Of a stretch of DNA of 64,000 nucleotides, positions 10,701 through 19,014 are shown piece by piece. The notes beneath the pieces are model-generated. The model saw nothing but the letters and a program-made list of their open reading frames with translations. It searched no databases and was not told where the DNA came from. Position numbers and translations under genes: made by a program. Each line of letters opens with the position of its first letter. Position 1 is the first letter of the stretch. The DNA comes from Seminavis robusta (taxonomy: Eukaryota > Bacillariophyta > Bacillariophyceae > Naviculales > Naviculaceae), in NCBI GenBank assembly GCA_903772945.1, contig CAICTM010000273.1, positions 1 to 64,000 on the forward strand, written 5' to 3'.

Positions 10701-11543
10701 CGTGTGTGCAGTGTATCCTCGTCTGTTGTCTTTGGCGTGATGATCTTTCTTCAACCCATCGTGGTCGGTGTTGCTTTGGTGGTTGAGATGGAGCTTGTCG
10801 TCATCCAGACTGACGACGTATTCGAACAAGTCATCCGTAGTGTCGTTGGTTTCAGCCGACATGAAAAGATCTTTGTAGTTTTCATTGAAGACGGCCTCGA
10901 CCTCCTGCCAAAAGGATTCTCCATGAGCATGGCGGCGTAGGGAGGCAATCTTTCTCCAGAGAGCATTGTATTGATCAGCGGGCATCAGGTTCTTGAAATC
11001 ATCGTCCGACTTGTGAAGGTTGACCACAGTCATTCGGTAGCGACAGGATTTGAAATAGGAGATAATAAAAAGAAGATACGTTTCTTTCTCGATTTCCAGG
11101 ATGTCGCAGAAGAGTCTGCAGAGTTTGCTTGTGGACCCAAACAGATAGAGATATACTCGATGAACCTTGGAGGCTCCTGGCAGACCAGGTAGCTCTCCTG
11201 CGTTCTTCTGATGAAGACGTATCTCCTCGATGCCTTGCTGCCAAGCTAGCCGCCGTGCCTTGGCCACAGTAACTTCCACCTTGCCCCACAGATCACTTTC
11301 CTTCCATTGTGTAAGAGGAGGCGGTGCTTTCATTGCTTTGTCTTGGGCAGTCTGCAGCTCATACAAGTGGTCTTCGCTCAACCAATGATCTTCCTCGGGC
11401 TCGAAGTAGACGTCAAACGAGTCTGGCTGCTCAGATGGAGCCTCCTCCTCCGCCTCCTCCATTTGTTCCGCCTCTTCCAGGTCATCACGTTCATTGTCAG
11501 AACCGATCAGACCGACCGAATCGTCGTCAAAAAGATCCGCCAT
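7731..11543 (-). CDS. PiggyBac-like transposase fused to SAP and PD-(D/E)XK nuclease domains
   Basis: A single-exon protein of 1270 aa from MADLFDDDS (26 further in-frame codons exist upstream, but this ATG fits the acidic N-terminus better). In order: an acidic head (1-60); a DDE-type core about 150-480 with candidate acidic residues in VVSLDDDK (about 246-248) and AMDRGYWDG (D332), followed by VHGTVKR as in piggyBac transposases; an acidic linker; a SAP-like DNA-binding helix pair about 638-670 (LSVAQLKDIAKEKKIK...GKKTEIIDTLL); a PD-(D/E)XK/YqaJ-like nuclease about 720-910 with E727, D776 and EVK at 794-796; and a C-terminal Cys cluster (C1162, C1165, C1173, C1176, C1181) like the piggyBac zinc finger. 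The frame is fully open, so it may be active or domesticated. The domain calls are by eye; the fusion is what is seen. Confidence 0.65.
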   Translation of the reverse strand: MADLFDDDSVGLIGSDNERDDLEEAEQMEEAEEEAPSEQPDSFDVYFEPEEDHWLSEDHLYELQTAQDKAMKAPPPLTQWKESDLWGKVEVTVAKARRLAWQQGIEEIRLHQKNAGELPGLPGASKVHRVYLYLFGSTSKLCRLFCDILEIEKETYLLFIISYFKSCRYRMTVVNLHKSDDDFKNLMPADQYNALWRKIASLRRHAHGESFWQEVEAVFNENYKDLFMSAETNDTTDDLFEYVVSLDDDKLHLNHQSNTDHDGLKKDHHAKDNRRGYTAHTACHASTTAPLNVSFQRQNETVRGTTNRMLDIMFGKHVGRTERLDNVDIAMDRGYWDGALMFRLLDQGAHVHGTVKRMDWVPLMFDKKSPKQFPEKPKDVAKVGFKDSYYMDTKWKGKTVIRKLACVAYRSGTGTAVSIAVSSRYRKPHWDLVPTTPGAHRWYHDKTLTERNRQEKAMELLVGVDPGECIDLMLETMEPRTCGQGTADWFLDRQLSGTSSTISEIIIAVAPLIPSDSPLSDDFDAVLKYAGYGELLGTATEEADDVEIEDEPEDDESVDSQVALEKERKKQAQDWIDTLCDPAVDMDEAFQSEGIDAEVLSWMLALLKKKEYKLMTKTQAMKTLKTSFLKHPKQRRVYEMLSVAQLKDIAKEKKIKAAGKKTEIIDTLLDPTAQVADEPSKKRRKNAVVMAEVEPELRPLVALFKQSYLRPQAKAPRAAAAIGHRNEEPFLKAFFDECEKEATGDEHSFSALTPKAIYRLGLMRKAGSRFAKASLDAVTFVEDEIGDLELIPTEVKSRVSPATMAEARERIEDLVGMEEYDPRRKFLIKADSNMELLRLLIRDTNNSKREKSEAIQLLHGAFVAESKRGLLLVGSKDALMYGVLVSFEDSLLEAYSNVVDYLYNEFFKCFYESSVDDLRNNDNILKAIDHLEYLDEHSFWTNYTLWRALNVKVNPSNVWCPLPPIARTLPFQNANWNVLKGPSDTTTKLLDLVEEQIGVRTSRNIATGRLCSVGAIAFHRSLQMLSSKEPEKYATLFDYRHAASSCYTMGGSLALLLKFMTNDLKTLLPPEPPAAVSPLANANDHLRQAALNTPPRRTRRANANEPEKIEWGFNMKTGYTPRRGKRVCESHKLREQRCDGRVLVYLSPAPGAPAKTDVRQRCRLCSGRTAFYCTGCRNYFCFGSQGLSKTRIKTIEQRSEDDDFVKPKLHLQMSVYNPTVEEVKSAYVSNSCYLLHHKTAFDFFWEAKHEEEEEMAAIGEESDGDGVQGN

Positions 11544-12087
11544 TGTCGACACTAGTTGCAATGACGACGCAGTGTAGATTGTAGCGGTCGCCGCATCGGC
11601 AGCGGCTCTGGTGCGGTGCAAACCTCAACGGATCTCGCATTTTCTGCCGCTCTCCAGCATTTCTAACACTACTACAACCTGCAGAAGCGATGATTGGTTA
11701 ACCTATAGCACTAATAACAATATACTACTAGTCTACCGCTAACAGAGCCCTTGAGAGAGGCCAGAACGATCGCCATTTCTATGTTGTTCGAAAGTTGGCA
11801 CTCATTTTTCGATGTGTGTCGTCCGCGTCACACAAGTCGGCGGAGCTGCCGAAAATCCTGGACATGGACCAATGGTCAGCTTGCTACTGGCTACGATGGC
11901 TTGGTCCTCCCTGCATCCTGCATCCTCATCTTCATGCAAGCTACTACCGGTAGTAGGGCAGTACCAAGCAACCCGAAAGAACCATTTGAACCATACCCAT
12001 CAAGCTACCAGTACCGTACTACAAGCCCTAGTTACATTGGTAGCTGCCTTATGCCCTAACTCTTAGTTAAGTTTTTTTTAATTTATT
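11544..12087. other. Gap between transposase-fusion gene and sulfotransferase
   Basis: It is upstream of the fusion gene and at the 3' end of the sulfotransferase. It contains TTAA at about 11698, the right inverted 13-mer (11856-11868) and one TACCGGTA (11945-11952). No gene is seen. Confidence 0.4.
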
Positions 12088-13062
12088 TCAATTCGATTCT
12101 GCTTCTGTGGCATTGGTGTCTTCCACACTCTTGTGCTGATTTTTGTGCCCCCAGAACTCGGCCGTAGTTTGAAAGAGACTTGCCATGTACTCTGCTGTAC
12201 CTGGATCTTCAATATCGATTTCAATCAAGGCGTGGCTGGGATGGCGGTGGACAAATTCCCGTACTGCCTGAACATGGTGTTGGTTCCATGCAACGATTGC
12301 ATCCTGATACGCGTCCTTATCCTCTGGTCCTTCAAATGCGGGAACCAACATCGGTGTTCCTCCTTGACCCTGACATTGGATCAGGCGCTTGCCTAAATGA
12401 TGAAAGTTATCCACGGAATGAAACCAATGCGACATGTTTCGGCGGTTTAGCAGAAAAGTGGCTCGAGGAGACTCCTGATGAATTTCTTCAAGGTAGATGA
12501 CTTGAGGAAAGATGCAGTTGTCGGGAGGAAGAGTGAAATCCAATTGTGCCCACATATCGTATCCTCCGCAGGTTTGTAGAGGAGGGAGAGACTGGTTGAT
12601 AGCATTTCGGATGCAAGTTCCGCAAAATTCCTCCTCCGCAGTTTCGTTGTGATCGGTTAGCTGAGATTGACATCGCCAATGCGATGATCGATAGCCAGCT
12701 TGCTGGAAGAAGGACTTGATGGTGGTGGTGCCTGTCTTTGGCATACCGACAACAATCACTGGCTTTGGGAGTGGCAAAGATTTGGATAGCTTCTTTGGAA
12801 TGGATATGTTGGTGTTGTTGCCAGTAACATCTTTCAGTGCATACGAAACACCTTCCACTACAACCCGCGGAACAATCAGTTCGTTTTGGATATCCCATTC
12901 CACGACGACGGGATTGCGTTTTCGCAGTGCCAGCCCGTGCTGTAAGTTTCCAACAGTCCTTAGCGCTGCTGGGGCGTTTGCTACAAGTAGGAGAACCGAA
13001 AGAACGACGATGGTGATGATACTTGTTTGCATCTTGCTCATCTTGCTTGCCACTTCAGACAT
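12088..13062 (-). CDS. Golgi-type membrane sulfotransferase
   Basis: A 324-aa single-exon protein that should transfer sulfate from PAPS to a glycan or other acceptor in the Golgi lumen. It shows a short cytosolic tail, a type II signal anchor (about 12-33), and the 5'-phosphosulfate loop PVIVVGMPKTGTTT (101-114), in which PKTGTT is the family hallmark. The 3'-phosphate-binding segment with Arg and Ser is LLNRRNMSHW. There are several N-glycosylation sequons and Cys pairs, as expected of a luminal enzyme. The ATG at 13062 is backed by the TTGATG-rich region just upstream, part of which was copied to 5770-5853. The acceptor cannot be told from sequence. Confidence 0.85.
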   Translation of the reverse strand: MSEVASKMSKMQTSIITIVVLSVLLLVANAPAALRTVGNLQHGLALRKRNPVVVEWDIQNELIVPRVVVEGVSYALKDVTGNNTNISIPKKLSKSLPLPKPVIVVGMPKTGTTTIKSFFQQAGYRSSHWRCQSQLTDHNETAEEEFCGTCIRNAINQSLPPLQTCGGYDMWAQLDFTLPPDNCIFPQVIYLEEIHQESPRATFLLNRRNMSHWFHSVDNFHHLGKRLIQCQGQGGTPMLVPAFEGPEDKDAYQDAIVAWNQHHVQAVREFVHRHPSHALIEIDIEDPGTAEYMASLFQTTAEFWGHKNQHKSVEDTNATEAESN

Positions 13063-13393
13063 GGTCGACCGTATTAGATGATGTTGATGTTGCTATGATT
13101 GTACCGTAGGCACAACGGTTTCTGCGAAATGAAAAGCCCCTTCGACGTGGATTGATGAACTCCACGCTGTGCGAGCTTGCCGAAGGTTTCGCGTCGTTCG
13201 AGATCCATCAAGCAACGAGAGTAGAACCGATAGCGCTGGTGTGCTGATGCGACTGCGAAGACTCCAAAGAAGCTAAGATGTAAATAATCTTTAGCTTGTA
13301 CTACAGTACAACTTAAAAGCTGACTATGAGAACCTACCAGGCGGATCGAACTTAGCAAGTTCAAGTCTATGGATGGCTTCAAGGGCAAAGAAA

Positions 13394-15050
13394 TCACTCT
13401 CCAGGCCACGGGTATAGGAATCCACAGTCGTAAATGTCCTGATCGTAGTGGAGAGAGTGGCCACTTCGAACGTTGCACTGATAATTTTTCGAAAGACTCA
13501 CAATGTGATGAAACCAGTATGTTGGCAAATACAAAACATCCCCCGCTTGTAGCACCACTTCGTTGATGTGTGCATTCTTGAAATTGGGGAATTGAGTCAA
13601 GTTGGGAGCAAACCAATCGACTTGTGTATGCCTTTCCAAAGGATGAGCCATGGGGTATAGATACGAGTCTTTGCAGTTGTTTGGATGTGAAAGCAGGTAT
13701 CGGCGTTCACCTCCAAGAACAGCAATGAAATTTCGTTCATTGTCAAAGTGATCTTCAGCCACCAGACCTGAAATATAACAAACAGTGAGGGGCCATCTAG
13801 CTACATGTAGTTTTGTCTTGGACAAGAGCAAACCGACAAAAATAGTACTCACCCTTTGCTCCAAAGCGGCATTGAATACCACGCGACTTCTGCGGTTCAA
13901 TAAGAAAGTCTTTGGAGATTCCTTTGTCGTAGTACCGAGGACTCAAGAATGGTAACTCATCATGGATGAAATCCGCATCATCGATATGGGTGAGACCGTA
14001 GATTCCTGAAAGTGACCACATTCGATGCAAGGCGTCGCAGCGCTTGTTGGGCGACTCGCATGCGTCCAAGCGTAGATACATCTTGTCGATAGTTGAATTG
14101 GTTTCGTTTTCCATCAGTTCGGCTCGTTGACGCCATGACTCAAAGGTCGTGGGCCGCAGCTTTGTAGGAGGCACAAATCCCTTTGGTACGTTGTGATTTC
14201 TACTAATCGACCAATACATCATGCTTAGGTTTCGGGAAAACTCACCCCGATACACCTTTCGTTGCAGCATATAGTCCATGTAACCATCTGTATTCCACCG
14301 CTCTACTGACTTGAGAGCTTCGGGGTGGTTTTTTACCACGAAGGGCTTTTCCGCGTGTTGATAGTTTTGCATTTGTTGTCGTACAATGTCTGCGCCGTGT
14401 TTGGCAAAGTCAAGGACACAGAGTCCCTGGTGAATGTAGCGCGTCTCTTTGGCATCGGTATCGGCAATGGGCCAATGGTTCAAAACATTCATGATGGGGA
14501 ACTCCAAGGGATACGAAGGAGATGGTTGCATGGGACAGTTGAATATATCGTACCAATCATTGTGATTCAAATCGGTGTTGCTTGATTCCTGTTGGTAAAT
14601 GTAGTCAGCCGAAAGTGGCAGGAACTGGCGTTGCTTCTGGACCACATTTTGGACATGATGCACTCGTTCTTCGAACGTTCGAGGAGGTGGTGGATTGGGT
14701 TTGTCGTGGTGCTCAAAGGGGTCGCAGAGATAAAAACAGGGGTATCTTGACAAGACGAGAAACAGGGCGGTAAACAGAAACACCGTCCCCGCAAGGAATG
14801 GTCGATTGTGAACTACCTTCAGCCCATTTGTGATCGCTCTTCGAACGCTGGTTGCCATCCAACTTGACAACAGCCTCCAGTTGACGAAACCTCGATTTTG
14901 GTTCGATATTTTCGTCCTTGCACTCGAATCATAATTTCCCTTTTCTTTGAGGATAGAAGTTTCTTCGGGCTGCACTTTCAGGTGGACGTGAATGAATGCG
15001 TTGAACCGCGGCTGTGATCTTTCTTCGTTGTACCTTAGGTGACGTTTCAT
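13394..15050 (-). CDS. Membrane-anchored JmjC/cupin-8 Fe(II)/2-oxoglutarate oxygenase
   Basis: Two exons, 13853-15050 and 13394-13767, with an 85-bp GT-AG intron that joins RFGAKG to LVAEDHFD in frame (523 aa). A single membrane helix lies at about 84-104, so the catalytic part is probably luminal. The iron site is H406-x-D408 (DHFD) with a distal His at 486/487 (YWFHHIV), and GDVLYLPTYWFH is typical of cupin-8/JmjC hydroxylases. The end (QCNVRSG...DCGF) fits the family, supporting the stop at 13394, although an adjacent frame stays open a little further. It is probably a protein hydroxylase; the substrate is unknown. A shorter start at MATSVRR (residue 65) is possible. Confidence 0.8.
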
Positions 15051-16080
15051 CTTGCTTCTCGCGAATACCTTCTCAGATCAGGTTTTTTGTGCCGACGAAG
15101 ATGAGGTTCCAGATTTTCGGTTGATTCGATGTTGGCAATGAGAACATTCACTCTTTGGGTTCGTGTTATGGAGGAGCACTCCGATTGCGAGTGTACATGT
15201 ACAGTATTGATTGTGCGTGCACGCAATGTCCAGCGACCGTCGAAGGAGAGGATGATGGCTCTCCCAAGGTCGCCTGGTGGAATTGACATCGTCTTGACAT
15301 GGCAAAGCGTCAACGGCATGCAAAAGGACCGTGTCGAGCATCGATCAAAGACGCAAAGACGTAATAAAATTTTCACCTGGAAGCTCACAGCAAGAAAGGA
15401 CCTGCAGGCAATGGCCAAGCAGCAACAACAACAGAGAAGAAAAACGACTGCATTGCACGCTCCCTCCACGGACCGTAAACACTTTGCTGATTTGAACTTC
15501 CCCGTGGAAAATCCCCTTAAATATCACAAACAGTATCCACGATCCAAGTGGCACACGCAACTGGTACCGCACCGAACCTTTGTCACCGAAAGGAAGAGGC
15601 GGTGGTGAGGAAAGGGTTGCATGCTGGCCACGAGCTTCAGGATTCAGGAGGAGCCGTTCTACTTGCCCCGCCGTACTAGACTAGTACACTGCAGCAAGAA
15701 ATCGCTTCAGCGCGGATCGCCAGGATGCGTCCAGTCTCTCGCTCTCCATCATGGGCCGTTCATCGTTGACGTGGGTGTGTTCGTTGCCGCAATCAAACGG
15801 CTTTTTCCACTCGGAAGACACGGGCAAGACCACAAGCTGTGGAGTGTTGGCGAAGCATTTCTTTATCATCGCGCGTGCAACCCATCGTCCACCCGAGGAT
15901 CGACTACCGGAACTTGTGTGGCGCTCCTTTAAAATGATCCAATGATGACGATCATGGCATCAAGATTCGAGGCCTGAGCTGCCCCTAGCCAAAGACCATC
16001 AACATTTGCTCACAATTTCAATCTCTGCCGAGAAAACATCGAAACTCCACAGCCAGTGAATCAACCCAAACAAAATCACC
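15051..16080. other. Intergenic, about 1 kb
   Basis: A divergent region between the oxygenase gene and the Hint gene. Plus-strand open frames at 15129-15608 and 15621-15932 have poor composition and I do not call them genes. No repeat or RNA gene is seen; the 5' leader of the Hint gene probably starts at about 15960-16050. Confidence 0.4.
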
Positions 16081-16989
16081 ATGAAGCTCTCCTTGACTCT
16101 CTTGTTTGTCACCGTTGCTGGTGCCTTCGCCGCCGATGCCACCCCGGATGCTGCCACCCCCGCTGCTGCCAAGCCCGAAGAGAAGACTCCCGAACAGCTT
16201 CGTAAGAGTTTGAAGAAGCGAGGCCTTCAGGCCAGTGACGGAAGTGACGCTGGAGGTGACACTGGTGGAGGCTCTGGTTGTTTCTCTGCCGTGACAACTG
16301 TCGATGTCCAAGGCCAGGGACCCGTGTCTATGGACTCTTTGAATATAGGTGACTTCGTTCGTGCCGGAAAGGAGGGCGAGTACACTCGGGTCTTCAGCTT
16401 TGCCCACAACGACCGTGACATCGAGTACGACTTTGTCCAAATCCACACCGAGGGAACTGAGGCTCCCATCGAACTCACCAAGAACCACATGCTGTTCGTT
16501 GACAACAAGGCCGTTCCCGCCGAGGCTGTCAAGGTTGGAGACCTTTTGGGCGACAAGAAGGTTGTTGACATTGCCAGCGTCAAGCGCAATGGTCTCTTTG
16601 CTCCCATCACGGAGTCCGGCGAGATTGTCGTCAACGGCGTCCGTGCTTCGTGCTACGTTGCCATCTTGGACCATGTATTTGTCAACCAGCACTACATGAC
16701 CCACATGTTCTTCTCCTACCAACGTGCCGCTTGCTCTTACAACTTTGCCCTGTGCGAGAACGAGACCTACACCAATGGTTTCTCCAACTGGAGTAACTGG
16801 GCCATCCAGCTGTACATGAAGGCCAACACCTTGAGTGCTCCTTTGCAACACTTCTTGGGAGTCGTTTCCTTGTTTGTCTTGCCAGCATGGTTCACTGCTG
16901 AGCAGTTCATTGTCTCTCCTTTCTTGGCCGTTGCAGCTGTTGGATACCTTGTTTACAAGAGCAACACCAAGAAGGTCAAGTCTGCTTAA
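16081..16989 (+). CDS. Secreted or membrane protein with Hedgehog-type Hint autoprocessing domain
   Basis: 302 aa, single exon, ATG in strong context (CACCATGAAG). A signal peptide (MKLSLTLLFVTVAGAFA) is followed by a low-complexity Ala/Pro/Lys and Gly/Ser linker, then a Hint domain from about 66. GCFS (C67) is the expected nucleophile, LTKNH (T133, H136) is the TxxH motif, and VNGVRASCYVAILDH (185-199) is the conserved end seen in Hedgehog Hint domains. Hydrophobic helices follow (about 250-290). There is no Hedge signalling domain: only about 45 residues lie between signal peptide and Cys. Hint domains cleave themselves through a thioester. The codons are strongly C-ending, as in the ATP synthase beta gene here, so it is probably highly expressed. 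Confidence 0.85.
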   Translation: MKLSLTLLFVTVAGAFAADATPDAATPAAAKPEEKTPEQLRKSLKKRGLQASDGSDAGGDTGGGSGCFSAVTTVDVQGQGPVSMDSLNIGDFVRAGKEGEYTRVFSFAHNDRDIEYDFVQIHTEGTEAPIELTKNHMLFVDNKAVPAEAVKVGDLLGDKKVVDIASVKRNGLFAPITESGEIVVNGVRASCYVAILDHVFVNQHYMTHMFFSYQRAACSYNFALCENETYTNGFSNWSNWAIQLYMKANTLSAPLQHFLGVVSLFVLPAWFTAEQFIVSPFLAVAAVGYLVYKSNTKKVKSA

Positions 16990-17453
16990 ACCTCTAGCCC
17001 AGCACCAGTCAGTCAGAGTGCTTTAGTTGTAAATCTATAAGAAAAGATTTGTGCAAGAAGATACTGTAATGTGCTTACATGAGTAGTGTATTTGGTTACA
17101 GAGTTGCTTGATCACAAACAACTCAGATCGATTCCAACGCATTGCTCCATTCCCTTCCTCTGGTCGTGTAAAGCAAAAAACCTTCAACCAACCATTGGAC
17201 TGCCACAGGACCCATAGCAAGTCAGTGGGACAACATGTAACAGCACTCCTCTGCAACTGCGGTTGCAGTGGCCTGTGGGTCCTGATTGACGATCGATCCC
17301 CTCTCTTGCTGCACCTCCACGGGTCTCTAGCCAGTGTATGCGCACGTTTGCCCCCTACGGTAGGTGCCCGCCATCAGGGCAGTCTTGCACCTGTTATTGC
17401 CGATTGTTGAGAACCTTTTTGCTAATGTTTCTTCCAGGCTTTCTCAAATGAAT
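16990..17453. other. 3'-to-3' gap
   Basis: A convergent space between the Hint gene and the DTW-domain gene. It holds the two 3' ends; nothing else is recognised. Confidence 0.4.
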
Positions 17454-18590
17454 CTAGCTGGGCTGAATCCTTGGTTGCCTGCATTGCATGGGAAGCTGGG
17501 AGTCTGGTGTTGCCTTGGTTCTTGGCGGGCCCAGCTGTCTCTGAGCTGCCTCATTGGATATCTTTTGATAGTGCAGCATGGTGTCCCAAACACTAGTAGT
17601 CCCGTCACCAGTGGATGCTGCTGTTTCTCCCAAGATCTCCTTCAAAAGCAGGCGCGTAGCTTCCATTGTACTAATGGTGCGCAAGTCAATGGGATGGCGT
17701 CGAAGCTGTTGGTGACCAGCATTGTGGCTGTTGTGCAGTGGCAACAAGGATGTCGACGAAAGCTGTACTCGCTGAGGGCCTCCTTTTTCTGTGGGTGGGA
17801 AGTATCGTTTGTGGATCTTTTGCGCTTGTGACCAGGTCCCATCAATGACAATGAGATCCCATCGTACGCTTCCATCGCTACCGATTCCCTCTCGTTTTTC
17901 GTTTTGTTGTTGTTTTGAATTGGAGGCCAAAATATCAGCAAACGTCTGAGCATCCTCCGACGGAAACAGCACTAGACAATTCGGCTGGTGGATTGCCTCT
18001 TGCAATTCCTTCATGGATGACTGATATTCGGGACCAATGCCTGCCACTACTAATCGACAGTGATGTGGAAAACAAGCCAGGATTAGCTTGGCCGTGTCCA
18101 CAGCCAAGCAGATTTCTTTGTGGTGCATCAACAGAAAGATGCGACGAATAACACTTTCCTCCTGAATCATGAGTGGTGGACATTGATCGCAAATGCAGTG
18201 CGCTCTCTGCAACCAACACCGAGGGCAGTCCTTGTTTCTTCGAAAGGATTGCAATCTCGTGTCGAGACAACGAGCCACACCAAAGGATTCTCGTTCCGGA
18301 GGGTTCAGGGAAAGAACTAAGTCGCTAGTTTCCACATTTTCGCGGCCGTAGTGGTTCAGCACATTGGAAACCGTGTCTTCCACTTGACTTAGAAACGTGC
18401 TATCATGGCTCGTCTGTGGGATGTCAATATCAGAGTTTGTGGTAGATTGGAATCGGCCATTGTCGTCTGAGAAAGTACGTTGACGAATACTTCCAACTCT
18501 CCCACAATCGTTCAATGAAAGCCACGCACTGACGCAGCTTCTAAAAAGCAACAGTAGAAGGTGCAAACTCCAGGACCTCAATGCCTTCAT
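17454..18590 (-). CDS. DTW-domain tRNA-uridine aminocarboxypropyltransferase
   Basis: A 378-aa single-exon protein of the DTWD/TapT family, which makes acp3U in tRNA from S-adenosylmethionine. The Cys motif CPRCWLQRAHCICDQC comes first, then MHHKEICLAVDTAKL, the DGTWSQAQKIHKRYFP signature that names the domain, and the late RTISTMEATRLLL. The reading frame opens a few codons earlier at a non-ATG codon; the first ATG gives MKALRSWSLHLLLLLF, a signal-peptide-like N-terminus ending ...VSAW, which could be a plastid (or secretory) leader. If so, the enzyme would act on organellar tRNA; this is inference. A long C-terminal tail is low in similarity. Confidence 0.85.
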   Translation of the reverse strand: MKALRSWSLHLLLLLFRSCVSAWLSLNDCGRVGSIRQRTFSDDNGRFQSTTNSDIDIPQTSHDSTFLSQVEDTVSNVLNHYGRENVETSDLVLSLNPPERESFGVARCLDTRLQSFRRNKDCPRCWLQRAHCICDQCPPLMIQEESVIRRIFLLMHHKEICLAVDTAKLILACFPHHCRLVVAGIGPEYQSSMKELQEAIHQPNCLVLFPSEDAQTFADILASNSKQQQNEKREGIGSDGSVRWDLIVIDGTWSQAQKIHKRYFPPTEKGGPQRVQLSSTSLLPLHNSHNAGHQQLRRHPIDLRTISTMEATRLLLKEILGETAASTGDGTTSVWDTMLHYQKISNEAAQRQLGPPRTKATPDSQLPMQCRQPRIQPS

Positions 18591-19014
18591 TCTTCGACAA
18601 GTCAAAATGATGAGGGGAAGAAGTGGTGGTCAACATGCCGACATGTATGCTGTTGTGTCAACTAAACTATATTTAGCGTTTATTTAGGGTTAAACTAAAC
18701 CTGCCTCTGTTTTCACCACCACGCTCACAGACCGACAGGCTCGACAGATCTGTACAGTACCATCTGTACCAGTACTTGTCTATCCTACCGACCGGTACCA
18801 CGTTCGAACAGATCGAGTACTAGTAGTCTACCGAGATTAAGGGGGGTTTTAGAGTAGGGAAATTATCTACGGAAGCCAGCCGATAGTTTGCAGCAACGAA
18901 AACCCACACAGCCACCAACCATCAGCCATTGACCACCCTAACTGCTTGTCTGCTTGTCTCTCATACTTGTACTATTCTCTCTACCTCGCATACATTTTTA
19001 AAATAATCGCAGCG
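18591..19014. promoter_or_regulatory. Divergent promoter region, DTW gene / ankyrin gene
   Basis: About 420 bp between two start codons. It contains a TACCGACCGGTACC-type near-palindrome around 18786-18800 and a CT-rich stretch right before the ankyrin-gene start. Promoter function is inferred from position. Confidence 0.4.

Larger units (their letters stand above)
6160..11868. mobile_element. Candidate 5.7-kb DNA transposon cassette with three ORFs
   Basis: The block holds three intronless ORFs: 6375-6815 (minus), 7068-7523 (plus) and the transposase-like fusion gene 7731-11543 (minus). The 13-mer TCCATGTCCAGGA at 6160-6172 occurs inverted at 11856-11868, and an AGCAAGCT lies just outside it on each side (6131-6138 and about 11879-11886 inverted). 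A chance inverted 13-mer in these two flanks is unlikely. I could not find a TTAA duplication or a longer terminal repeat, so the borders are tentative. The alternative is a domesticated transposase gene with unrelated neighbours. Confidence 0.3.

Noticed and set aside
13074-13616. 180-codon minus-strand frame at the end of the cupin gene
   Set aside because: The cupin frame keeps the family ending (QCNVRSG, DCGF) up to its own stop; the other frame has no match, though part of it could be an alternative 3' end.
15129-15608. 159-codon plus-strand frame upstream of the oxygenase gene
   Set aside because: Low-complexity, basic composition, no domain, overlaps a probable promoter.
16018-16851. 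277-codon open frame antisense to the Hint gene
   Set aside because: It mirrors the strongly biased codons of the sense gene and has Gly/Val/Ser-rich composition without any domain.
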